A stretch of 5,387 bases of DNA from an uncultured bacterium (GTDB lineage: Bacteria; Bacillota; Clostridia; Lachnospirales; Lachnospiraceae), in NCBI GenBank assembly GCA_905214955.1, contig CAJMON010000108.1:1-5387 (forward strand), given 5' to 3'. Below, piece after piece: positions 1 through 5,387 of this stretch. The first letter of the stretch is position 1, and each line of letters opens with the position of its first letter. Under the pieces are notes generated by a model, which made no database searches, was not told the origin of the DNA, and saw nothing but the letters and a program-made list of their open reading frames with translations. A program made the position numbers and the translations under genes.

Positions 1-135
1 AATTATGACTAGTTCGGAGATGCCCGAACCATTGACACCCATGTGAAAAAGCTGCGCAGCAAGCTGGGGGACTGTGGAGAATACATCAAAACCATCTGGG
101 GCATGGGCTATAAATTCGAGGTGGAAGGTCAATGA
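1..135 (+). pseudogene. C-terminal fragment of OmpR/PhoB-family response regulator, with in-frame stop
   Basis: Frame 1 reads NYD, stop, then FGDARTIDTHVKKLRSKLG, and ends GMGYKFEVEGQ. This is the end of the winged-helix DNA-binding domain of an OmpR/PhoB-type response regulator: the recognition helix (RTIDTHVKKLRSKLG) followed by the wing hairpin (YIKTIWGMGYKFEV). The rest of the gene lies upstream of the window. In this family the segment is normally D-Y-F/Y-G-D, so the TAG at 10-12 sits where TAT or TAC is expected. If real, it would remove the recognition helix and wing and abolish DNA binding. Coding similarity continues undisturbed to the TGA at 133-135, which overlaps the kinase start as ATGA. 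That argues for a very recent nonsense change or a base error at a contig edge rather than an old pseudogene. The partner is the kinase at 132-1736; the target genes are unknown. Confidence 0.8.
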
Positions 136-1736
136 AACACAGGAGTGCGGCCAAAAGTACCAGAAAAAAATTCCGGAAAATCAGAGGTTCCCTTACCAAA
201 CAGGTAGCAGTGATCTTTATCGGACTGATGGCACTGGTGCTGGTTGGAAACTGGCTGATCAATAATTTTTTTCTGGAAGATTATTATGTGTTCAAACAAA
301 AAGGAACTTTAAAAGAAGCATATCAGTTTTTAAACAGTTATGACAATGTTTCCGGTTACGATACGGACGAATTTCGGTCCAGCTTAAATGAAAACTGTAC
401 GGAAAACAACATCCGGGTGGCAATCTTAAGTTCCGATTTCCTGGGAGTTTATCCAAAAGAATATGCAGGAAGCCTGGTGGCCACATTGGAAGGGTATTCT
501 CTTGGCATTGACAATTCCAAGAAAGAGACCCTGGAAAAAAATGATGCCTATATTCTGCAGAAGACCATGGACCAGCATATGGACCGTGATTACCTAGAAA
601 TTTATGGAACCCTGGATAATGGCTGTGTATGCCTGCTTCGGATGCCTCTTGAAAGCATTCGGGAAAACGTGCGGATCTCCAGCCAGTTTCTGGCATATTT
701 CAGCCTGTTCAGCATTCTGGTCAGCATTGTTTTGATTACCTGGCTCAGCAATCAGATTACAAAACCCATCAAGGAACTGACAGAACTGTCAAAGAGAATG
801 GCGGAACTGGATTTTGATGTGAAATACACCAGAGGCGGCGAGAATGAAATCGGCCAGCTTGGGGAACACTTTAATAAAATGTCAGAGAATCTGGAGTATG
901 CCTTCTCAGAGCTGAAGACGGCCAACAACGAATTGCAGCGGGACGTGGAACAGAAGACACAGATTGACGAGATGCGGAAAGAATTTCTTTCCAACGTATC
1001 CCACGAATTGAAAACACCCATTGCTCTGATTCAGGGTTATGCCGAAGGCTTGAAGGAATGCATCAATGACGACGCGGAAAGCAGAGATTTTTACTGTGAA
1101 GTCATTATGGATGAAGCATCCAAAATGAACCAGATGGTGAAGAAGCTTCTGACCTTAAACCAGCTGGAGTTTGGAAATGATACTGTCACCATGGAGCGGT
1201 TTGACATTATAACGCTGATTAAGGGCGTGGTACAGTCTGCATCCATTCTGGCACAGCAGAAGGAAGCGAAAATTCTGTTTCAAGAAGAAGGACCGGTATA
1301 TGTCTGGGCAGATGAATTTAAAGTTGAAGAAGTGGTGACAAACTATGTCAGCAATGCTTTAAACCATGTAGATGGAGAAAAGGTTATTGAGATCAAAGTG
1401 GTGCGTTTAGACGGAAAAGTCCGGGTAACGGTATTTAATACCGGACAGCCGATTCCCAAGGATGATCTGGAGAAGATCTGGATCAAATTTTATAAAGTGG
1501 ATAAAGCCAGAACCAGGGCTTACGGCGGCAGCGGCATTGGTCTGTCCATTGTAAAGGCTATTATGGATTCCTTCCACCAGAAATGTGGAGCAGTAAATTT
1601 TGACAATGGTGTGGAATTCTGGTTTGAACTGGATGCCAGCGAAAAAGGCATGATGGAAGAGATTGAAACAGAAAACAGAGAAGAGGCAGCGAAAGGGCAG
1701 TCCGGAGATGAGACAGAAAAACACAGTAAAAATTAG
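132..1736 (+). CDS. Two-component sensor histidine kinase (HAMP-HisKA-HATPase_c)
   Basis: Membrane sensor kinase that autophosphorylates on histidine and passes the phosphate to the response regulator encoded just upstream. A basic cytoplasmic N-terminus (1-23) is followed by a membrane segment at about 25-47 and an extracytoplasmic sensor domain at about 48-184 that matches nothing I recognise and has C89, C165 and C167. A second membrane segment lies at about 186-205, then a HAMP domain at 206-258 starting with the TKPIKEL motif. A coiled coil leads to the dimerisation/phosphoacceptor helix with SHELKTP (phosphorylated His291). The ATPase domain has an N box at 404-411 (N404, N408), a G1-type box VFNTGQPIP (N436, G438), an F box near 450-454 and a G2 box GGSGIGLS (465-472). 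All catalytic boxes are present. Residues 504-534 form a charged, probably disordered tail. The start overlaps the regulator stop by ATGA and has AGGTGG at 119-124. The arrangement is VanS/PhoR-like; the stimulus is unknown. Confidence 0.96.
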   Translation: MKHRSAAKSTRKKFRKIRGSLTKQVAVIFIGLMALVLVGNWLINNFFLEDYYVFKQKGTLKEAYQFLNSYDNVSGYDTDEFRSSLNENCTENNIRVAILSSDFLGVYPKEYAGSLVATLEGYSLGIDNSKKETLEKNDAYILQKTMDQHMDRDYLEIYGTLDNGCVCLLRMPLESIRENVRISSQFLAYFSLFSILVSIVLITWLSNQITKPIKELTELSKRMAELDFDVKYTRGGENEIGQLGEHFNKMSENLEYAFSELKTANNELQRDVEQKTQIDEMRKEFLSNVSHELKTPIALIQGYAEGLKECINDDAESRDFYCEVIMDEASKMNQMVKKLLTLNQLEFGNDTVTMERFDIITLIKGVVQSASILAQQKEAKILFQEEGPVYVWADEFKVEEVVTNYVSNALNHVDGEKVIEIKVVRLDGKVRVTVFNTGQPIPKDDLEKIWIKFYKVDKARTRAYGGSGIGLSIVKAIMDSFHQKCGAVNFDNGVEFWFELDASEKGMMEEIETENREEAAKGQSGDETEKHSKN

Positions 1737-1739
1737 GAG
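1735..1739 (+). promoter_or_regulatory. Ribosome binding site of the small cysteine-rich protein
   Basis: AGGAG overlaps the kinase stop codon TAG (1734-1736) and lies 6 bases before the ATG at 1746. This strong site at good spacing supports the small downstream frame being translated and fixes its start. Confidence 0.8.
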
Positions 1740-1745
1740 CAGCGT

Positions 1746-1946
1746 ATGGATGAAATTATAGAAGAAATGTTTTCCGGCTACTGCAAGGCCCACAATCAGA
1801 CAAAAATCATTACCTGTGAATATTCCAAAAACAAGTATGGAGAATTGTGTTTGAAAAATGTGGACTGCGATTTTTTGGAATGTATTTACAACAAAGAATG
1901 CCAGGTGGTGCGCCAGGCGCTTGACAAAGAGGATGAAGGCTTATGA
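1746..1946 (+). CDS. Small six-cysteine hypothetical protein
   Basis: A 66-residue soluble protein with no signal peptide or membrane segment; I do not recognise the family. It has six cysteines (C13, C24, C35, C41, C46, C52), 9% of residues, with the last four close together (C-x5-C-x4-C-x5-C). That density in a cytoplasmic protein suggests a metal (zinc or iron-sulfur) site or a redox role, but no textbook zinc-ribbon CxxC pair is present, so this is inference. The N-terminus is acidic (MDEIIEEM) and the end is charged (DKEDEGL). The gene is very likely real: it has AGGAG at 6 bases spacing, sits 9 bases after the kinase, and its stop overlaps the next start as ATGA, so it is wedged inside an operon without slack. 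It may act as an accessory to the kinase or to the YitT protein. Confidence 0.8.
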   Translation: MDEIIEEMFSGYCKAHNQTKIITCEYSKNKYGELCLKNVDCDFLECIYNKECQVVRQALDKEDEGL

Positions 1947-2815
1947 AAGGGATGAAATCAGAAACCTGTAAGGGAATGCTCAGAGAAATTCCAGGGGATT
2001 TTGCCGGGGCATTGTTGTATGCTGTTGGCATTTACTGCTTTGCCATGCCAGCGGATTTTGCTACGGGAGGTGTCAGCGGAGCTGCGCTGATTTTAAGGCA
2101 TGTGGCAGAGATTCCTATGGGACAGATTACCATTTTACTGAACATTCCCATGATCCTGTTGAGCCTTCGGGTTCTTGGAAAACGGTTTCTGATTTCATCT
2201 ATCAAATCCATGCTGATTTTTTCTGTGGTGCTGGATGCAGTTGCGCCGTTGTTTCCGGTGTATACGGGAAATCCCATTCTGGCAGCGGTGTGTACCGGCG
2301 TGTTTACCGGCCTTGGTTTGGTTCCGGTGTACCTGCGGGGCGGCTCCACTGGTGGAACGGATTTTTTGGTGATGACACTGAAACATCTGCATCCCCATTT
2401 TTCCATTGGCCAGGTGACACTGGCAGTGGATGGTCTGGTGATTTTAAGCGGCGCGCTGGTGTTTCGAAATGCGGATGCAGTGATTCTTGGCATGATTGCG
2501 GCTTATGTGACCAGTGTGCTGGTGGATCGGGTGATCTATGGCCTTGGAGAAGGGAAAGTGCTGCTTGTCATTACCAGCAAAAAAGAAGAAGCAGCGTTTC
2601 GGATCAATGCAGAGACGGACAGAGGCTGCACCTATCTGAAAGCAGAAGGTTCCTACAAAAATGAACTGAGAGATGTGCTGATGTGCGCCTGCGCCAGCCG
2701 GCAGGTAGTAACCGTAAAACGCATCATCAAAGAGCTGGATCCGGATGCGTTTCTGATTATCCTGAATTCCAATGAAGTATTGGGAGAGGGATTTAAGGAT
2801 CTGAACAGCAATTGA
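1943..2815 (+). CDS. YitT family membrane protein (DUF161 repeats plus DUF2179 domain)
   Basis: A 290-residue polytopic membrane protein of the YitT family, full length for the group. The N-terminal two thirds (about 18-200) carry roughly six hydrophobic segments and the two glycine-rich family signatures, ATGGVSGAALIL (40-51) and RGGSTGGTDF (132-141). The two signatures are related, consistent with an internal duplication. The C-terminal part (about 204-284) is a soluble cytoplasmic DUF2179 domain, beginning GKVLLVITS and containing RGCTYLKAEGSY and DPDAFLIILNSNEVLGEGF. Such a domain is thought to be regulatory or ligand-binding. Transport substrate and exact role are not established for the family. 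The ATG overlaps the preceding stop (ATGA), with AGAGGA at 1928-1933 and GAAGG at 1935-1939 as possible binding sites. No terminator is visible directly after the stop, so transcripts may run into the structured region downstream. Confidence 0.93.
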   Translation: MKGMKSETCKGMLREIPGDFAGALLYAVGIYCFAMPADFATGGVSGAALILRHVAEIPMGQITILLNIPMILLSLRVLGKRFLISSIKSMLIFSVVLDAVAPLFPVYTGNPILAAVCTGVFTGLGLVPVYLRGGSTGGTDFLVMTLKHLHPHFSIGQVTLAVDGLVILSGALVFRNADAVILGMIAAYVTSVLVDRVIYGLGEGKVLLVITSKKEEAAFRINAETDRGCTYLKAEGSYKNELRDVLMCACASRQVVTVKRIIKELDPDAFLIILNSNEVLGEGFKDLNSN

Positions 2816-2843
2816 GAAAAAATAACAACGACCAAAATTCTTC

Positions 2844-2872
2844 TTTACAGAAATAAAAAAGTATGGTAGTCT
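2844..2872 (+). promoter_or_regulatory. Candidate sigma-A promoter for the structured RNA and downstream operon
   Basis: TTTACA (2844-2849), a 17-base spacer and TAGTCT (2867-2872). The -10 keeps only its first, second and last consensus bases, but it is preceded by an extended TGG (2864-2866), and the upstream stretch is AT-rich. The predicted start falls near 2879, at the edge of the palindromic operator. That position would let a repressor block initiation. Moderate evidence only. Confidence 0.45.
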
Positions 2873-2932
2873 AAACGAAGTTAGTTGACATTAACTAAAC
2901 AAACATGCCACCTGACGGCGGCACTACCATAC
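2861..2932 (+). repeat. Perfect 10-bp inverted repeat enclosing operator 1
   Basis: GTATGGTAGT (2861-2870) is exactly complementary to ACTACCATAC (2923-2932). The 52-base interval holds operator 1 and a smaller hairpin, 2907-2912 with 2917-2922, closed by GCC/GGC with one A-C mismatch and loop TGAC. Transcripts entering from the yitT-like gene would contain both arms. A transcript starting near 2879 would contain only the right arm, so the fold could differ according to where transcription begins. Confidence 0.6.
2878..2898. promoter_or_regulatory. Palindromic operator 1
   Basis: Contains TTAGTTGACATTAACTAA (2881-2898), readable as TTAGTT-N6-AACTAA, or as AGTTA (2879-2883), 8 bases, TAACT (2892-2896). 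The second reading is shared with the site at 3157-3176. It lies at the predicted transcription start, a typical repressor position. AT-rich palindromes of this kind occur with DtxR-type and MarR-type regulators; the regulator is not in the window, and an iron-responsive DtxR-type protein is only inferred from the downstream genes. Confidence 0.6.
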
Positions 2933-3150
2933 ATGAAAGTCAGCTGCTGCGCACCTTGGGTGCTCCCGCAGCAGCAGCCGTATTCGTAATTCGGGCTGTC
3001 GCCCTGCTTACTCATACGGTCTAGCCTGTCCGATATCCATGAATTCGCTCATGCAAGCATGATTCATTCGTGGCTGCCGTCCAGGACTTTCATAGTAAAT
3101 GGAATCCCAGACAAGTTTGGTAGAACAGACTCCAGCCTGGGTTTCTTTTT
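2879..3150 (+). ncRNA. Candidate structured RNA (small RNA or attenuating leader), family not recognised
   Basis: A GC-richer, strongly foldable segment between AT-rich flanks. ATGAAAGTC (2933-2941) pairs perfectly with GACTTTCAT (3085-3093) to close a multibranch loop. Inside it, hairpin A pairs GCTGCTGCG (2943-2951) with CGCAGCAGC (2967-2975), with a small CACC/GGTG stem inside. Hairpin B pairs CCGTAT (2978-2983) with ATACGG (3014-3019) around a GGGC-TGTC-GCCC hairpin (2993-3004). Hairpin C pairs CCATGAAT (3037-3044) with ATTCGTGG (3066-3073), with one G-T pair, around CATG-CAAG-CATG (3050-3061). A terminator follows at 3103-3150. The fold was worked out by eye, and the 5' end depends on the weak promoter call. 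I see no match to the FMN or cobalamin riboswitches, the bacterial SRP RNA core or tmRNA. It may be an independent small RNA or control the Tp47-like operon through the terminator; a MITE-like element is the alternative. Confidence 0.6.
3103..3150 (+). terminator. Intrinsic terminator or attenuator before the Tp47-like gene
   Basis: The outer stem CCCAG (3106-3110)/CTGGG (3137-3141) stacks, across an internal loop, on AGTTTG (3114-3119)/CAGACT (3126-3131, one G-T pair), with loop GTAGAA. It is followed by TTTCTTTTT (3142-3150). This is a good plus-strand rho-independent terminator shape. It lies 43 bases before the next start codon with no convincing promoter between. It therefore either ends the structured RNA with partial readthrough or is switched. 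TGGTAG (3118-3123) at the top of the hairpin is complementary to CTACCA (2924-2929), a possible alternative pairing. Confidence 0.7.
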
Positions 3151-3156
3151 GCCTAG

Positions 3157-3176
3157 AAGTTAACTAAAACTAACTT
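3157..3176. promoter_or_regulatory. Palindromic operator 2
   Basis: AAGTTAACTAAAACTAACTT is a palindrome with 6-base arms (AAGTTA/TAACTT) and an 8-base centre. On the minus strand it reads AAGTTAGTT-N4-TTAACT, the same asymmetric pattern that operator 1 shows on the plus strand at 2878-2896. It is thus an inverted second copy of the same site. It lies between the terminator and the ribosome binding site of the Tp47-like gene, where bound protein could act as a roadblock or cooperate with operator 1. Confidence 0.6.
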
Positions 3177-3184
3177 AAAAAGAA

Positions 3185-3189
3185 AGGAG
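3185..3189 (+). promoter_or_regulatory. Ribosome binding site of the Tp47-like gene
   Basis: AGGAG within AAAGGAG. It is 4 bases from the ATG at 3194 and 10 bases from the in-frame ATG at 3200. Neither spacing is ideal, so the start could be either; the second gives a protein beginning MKRK, a typical signal-peptide N-terminus. Confidence 0.75.
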
Positions 3190-3193
3190 AATT

Positions 3194-4618
3194 ATGTTTA
3201 TGAAACGGAAAACAGTTTTGGCAGTACTGGCAGCAGCAATGGCAGTGTCTATGATGGGAAATGCAGAGGAAGCAGACAAGTATGTGTATACCACACTGGA
3301 TATTCCCTACGCAGATTACTACTATGGAGAGCTGAATGAAATCGCAGCAGAGGAACCGGGAGAAGCGGTAACCGGACAGTATGATGTAGAGGATGCTGTG
3401 ACAGCAGCAGGATACCGGGATGAGGGCATTTATGATGCAGTGACTTCTGCAACAACACAGAAATCTACCGCATTTGCGGGAGCTTATACAGAAGAAACAG
3501 CGGATGGAGTCAACATTCTTGGACCTTCTAAAGTGAATGTGGCAATTTCTGAAAAATTGTATGAGGATGCAAAACAGGCTATTGCAGATGGAACAGCCTG
3601 CAGCAGCAAGCTTCTGGATTTTGTGGGCCAGATCGAAGAAGTATCTGAAGAAGCACCTGCAGAATACAAGGTTCTGAATTCAGACGGAGTTTTCAGTCAG
3701 ACAGTAGGAAATACCGTTGCGGCCGAAGATGCGTCTGCTTCGATTACCACCGTTTCTCCGTGGGGGAATTATCAAATTTCCATTGAGGGAATCGAAGTAA
3801 ACTCGGATGACATTCAGGGCGCCATTGTGGAAACCTCTGATGGAAAACGCTATGGTATGGAGCATGAGGACAACCTGTGGCTGAGACCCGCAGAGATGGC
3901 AATCGCTGCACAGGCATTCACAGAACCCCATGGAAATGAAGTGGCTTATCAGCGTTTTGAAGACATTCAGGGAAAGACCATTACAAAGATCACTTATCTG
4001 CTGGCAAATCAGGATGACCTGGAAATTGACACAGAACTTCTCTGCAAGACGCTGCTGGAGGAAGGAGTGGGCTTAACGGCACCGGAGAGTGTTTCCTACA
4101 ACAAAGAAGGAACCACTGTAGAACTGGAGATGACTGCACCGGAGGATGCTTCTTATGAACTGTCTTCCGTAGAAGGAAATGAGGTTCTTGGGGAAGATGC
4201 GTATTCCCTGGATGGAAACGTATTAACTCTGGGAGGAGAAAATAAACCAGGATATTATACGATTACGTATTCTGATGAAAAATACGCAGATGTCCAGGCA
4301 GAAGTGCTGGTAGAATCTAATTTGAAAGAAGGAAGCATTACTGTAGAAGACAATGCGCTGAAAGTGGCTGACAATGAAGACGGAATTACCGCTGCAGATC
4401 TGGCTGCCAATATCAGCGGCGTTGTCATCAATGGAGAACCGTTAGGAAGCAGAAATCCGGGAGCCGTAGTTATGAATGAAGACGGAAGCATCAATCTGGA
4501 TGCAGAGCTTAGCAGCCGTGATGGCAGCAGCACACCGGTATTTGCAGAGGCAGGAGAATATACTGTGGAATTTACGATTGACGGATATCCTTCTGTAACA
4601 GGAACAGTTACAAAATGA
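3194..4618 (+). CDS. Exported Tp47-like protein (penicillin-binding protein Tp47 domain family)
   Basis: A 474-residue exported protein (472 if the ATG at 3200 is used). Residues 1-24 form a signal peptide: MKRK basic end, alanine-rich hydrophobic core, probable cleavage after GNA. There is no lipobox cysteine, so unlike the Treponema pallidum 47-kDa lipoprotein it should be secreted or wall-associated rather than lipid-anchored. Family recognition rests on several blocks resembling Tp47: YVYTTLDIPYADYYYGEL (30-47), EGIYDAVTSAT (77-87), the PGYYTITY strand motif (352-359) and the final YTVEFTIDGYPSVTG block. The order suggests an alpha/beta N-terminal region (about 28-290) followed by beta-rich Ig-like domains (about 296-374 and 378-474). 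Tp47 has reported penicillin-binding activity, but its physiological role is unclear, and no standard PBP motif set is obvious here. The mature protein is strongly acidic with only two cysteines. Its stop overlaps the next gene as ATGA, tying it to a ferric-reductase-like protein; an envelope redox or metal role is inferred from context. Confidence 0.85.
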   Translation: MFMKRKTVLAVLAAAMAVSMMGNAEEADKYVYTTLDIPYADYYYGELNEIAAEEPGEAVTGQYDVEDAVTAAGYRDEGIYDAVTSATTQKSTAFAGAYTEETADGVNILGPSKVNVAISEKLYEDAKQAIADGTACSSKLLDFVGQIEEVSEEAPAEYKVLNSDGVFSQTVGNTVAAEDASASITTVSPWGNYQISIEGIEVNSDDIQGAIVETSDGKRYGMEHEDNLWLRPAEMAIAAQAFTEPHGNEVAYQRFEDIQGKTITKITYLLANQDDLEIDTELLCKTLLEEGVGLTAPESVSYNKEGTTVELEMTAPEDASYELSSVEGNEVLGEDAYSLDGNVLTLGGENKPGYYTITYSDEKYADVQAEVLVESNLKEGSITVEDNALKVADNEDGITAADLAANISGVVINGEPLGSRNPGAVVMNEDGSINLDAELSSRDGSSTPVFAEAGEYTVEFTIDGYPSVTGTVTK

Positions 4619-5387
4619 CAAGTTTGATCTGCGCAGCAGTTCTTGTGGGACTGCTTATCATAACACAGGAAAAAAGAATCAAAACTCATGCAGGAATGTG
4701 GTATGCAGGAGCACTGGCTATTTCAGCCGGCGCTCTTGCTTTCCTAATTGGCAAAAATACAGAAACCTTTGGATACGGGGTGGTTCTGGATTTGTTTGGA
4801 AGAGGGGAACTGGCTACGATTTTGTTTCTGTATGTGATGCTGGCACCAGTGCTTCCATCTAAGAAACGCTTGACAAAGGCAGTGTACCGTATCCGTGGAG
4901 AACTGGCCATTCTGGGAGCATTCTTGATATGGCCTCATAATCTGTATTTTGGCAGAAAATATTTTGTACAGCTGGTGGAAGATCCTGGTGCAATGTCCGG
5001 AAATGCTTTCTGGGCAGCGATCTGTTCCGTGATTCTTCTACTGCTTCTGGTCGTTTTGACAGTGACGTCTTTTCAGTGTGTGCGAAGAAAAATGAAAGGA
5101 AGGACATGGAAACGGATTCAGCGCCTTTCCTATATCTTTTATGCATTGATTTACGTGCATGTTCTTCTGATTCTCACACCAAGCCTTCCCTATCGCATAG
5201 TTTCTCTTGCAAAAATAACAATATACACGCTGATTTTCGGATGCTATCTGGTATTGCGGGTGCTGAAATATTTCAGCAAAAAGAAAAAAATCACAAAAAC
5301 ACAGGAAAAGTACTTGAAAACGTCTGGAATTGTGCTGGTGCTGTTTCTTGGCGCAGGAATCGTGGCTTTTGGACGCTGGACAAAAGA
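4615..5387 (+). CDS. Ferric-reductase-like (MsrQ/YedZ-type) transmembrane protein, 3' end outside window
   Basis: The frame starts at the ATG overlapping the Tp47-like stop (ATGA) and stays open for 257 codons to the window edge. A weak AGGA at 4600-4603 suggests reliance on translational coupling. The product has about eight hydrophobic segments (near 2-17, 28-46, 66-80, 93-112, 132-152, 170-188, 193-216, 236-252). Two motifs resemble the ferric-reductase-like membrane domain that binds b-type haem. RGELAILGAFLIWPHNLYFG (94-113, H108) is like the MsrQ RRxLG...H helix, and WKRIQRLSYIFYALIYVH (165-182, H182) is like W..LHRL.Y......H. The family's LHRL histidine is glutamine here (Q169). A lysine-rich linker (222-234) precedes the last segment, which may anchor a further domain, perhaps FMN-binding, beyond the window. 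Likely role: moving electrons across the membrane to an extracytoplasmic acceptor. Haem binding is inferred from only two retained histidines. Confidence 0.8.
   Translation, partial: MTSLICAAVLVGLLIITQEKRIKTHAGMWYAGALAISAGALAFLIGKNTETFGYGVVLDLFGRGELATILFLYVMLAPVLPSKKRLTKAVYRIRGELAILGAFLIWPHNLYFGRKYFVQLVEDPGAMSGNAFWAAICSVILLLLLVVLTVTSFQCVRRKMKGRTWKRIQRLSYIFYALIYVHVLLILTPSLPYRIVSLAKITIYTLIFGCYLVLRVLKYFSKKKKITKTQEKYLKTSGIVLVLFLGAGIVAFGRWTK

Noticed and set aside
74..265. Plus-strand frame of 63 codons overlapping the regulator and kinase
   Set aside because: It is out of frame with both clear protein matches and is fully explained as their shadow.
292..2835. Several minus-strand open frames of 60-153 codons opposite the kinase and YitT genes
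   Set aside because: They lie antisense to well-supported genes and their translations show no recognisable domain.
2905..3024. A 39-codon plus-strand frame starting MPPDGGTTIHESQ and rich in alanine and valine
   Set aside because: It has no ribosome binding site upstream (AACTAAACAAAC) and lies entirely over the paired segments of the structured region, whose repeats explain its composition. Conservation at the amino-acid level would be needed to revive it.
2905..3093. A known riboswitch or housekeeping RNA (FMN, cobalamin, SRP RNA, tmRNA)
   Set aside because: The invariant core strings of these classes are not visible, although GCCAC and GGTGC fragments superficially resemble parts of some. 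A covariance-model search would settle it.
3194..3265. Lipoprotein signal on the Tp47-like protein, as in the treponemal relative
   Set aside because: There is no cysteine in the signal region; the sequence ends GNA-EEAD, a signal peptidase I type site.
3249..5146. Minus-strand open frames of 61-144 codons opposite the Tp47-like and ferric-reductase-like genes
   Set aside because: They lie antisense to frames with a signal peptide, family motifs and ATGA coupling; low-complexity serine/leucine content is typical of antisense shadows.
1..5387. CRISPR array, insertion sequence, tRNA or rRNA gene
   Set aside because: No regularly spaced direct repeats, transposase frame, cloverleaf or rRNA-like sequence was seen on either strand.

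Overview
The window looks like chromosomal DNA of a gut-type Clostridia, most probably a Lachnospiraceae. The basis is low-to-moderate GC with GAA/GGA-rich codon use, strong AGGAG-type ribosome binding sites, tightly packed ATGA-overlapping genes, and protein types common in that group (VanS/PhoR-like kinase, YitT-family membrane protein, Tp47-like exported protein, ferric-reductase-like membrane protein). Genus cannot be fixed from the sequence alone.

Bases 1-2815 hold the end of a plus-strand operon. It contains the C-terminal end of an OmpR-type response regulator (1-135), a complete sensor histidine kinase (132-1736), a 66-residue six-cysteine protein of unknown function (1746-1946) and a YitT/DUF2179 membrane protein (1943-2815). 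The first and last pairs overlap by ATGA and the middle pair is 9 bases apart, so they are probably co-transcribed and translationally coupled. The regulator fragment has an in-frame TAG at 10-12 exactly where the family usually has a tyrosine. It is therefore either a broken gene or a base error at the edge of the assembly.

Bases 2816-3193 have no convincing gene but are the most structured part of the window. A candidate promoter is followed at its predicted start site by a palindromic operator. After this come a 10-bp inverted repeat, a multibranched fold (9-bp closing stem around three hairpins), and a hairpin plus T-tract terminator. A second operator of the same design (AGTTA-N8-TAACT), in opposite orientation, lies just before the next ribosome binding site. 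I interpret this as a roughly 270-nt regulated structured RNA, either free-standing or a leader with attenuation. A short non-autonomous mobile element is the main alternative.

Bases 3194-5387 hold a second operon: an exported Tp47-like protein (3194-4618), then an ATGA-coupled polytopic membrane protein of the ferric-reductase-like/MsrQ type (4615 to the window end, incomplete). Together with the operators this suggests an envelope redox or metal-acquisition module, possibly iron-regulated. That role is inference. The Tp47 and ferric-reductase assignments rest on motifs read directly from the translations.
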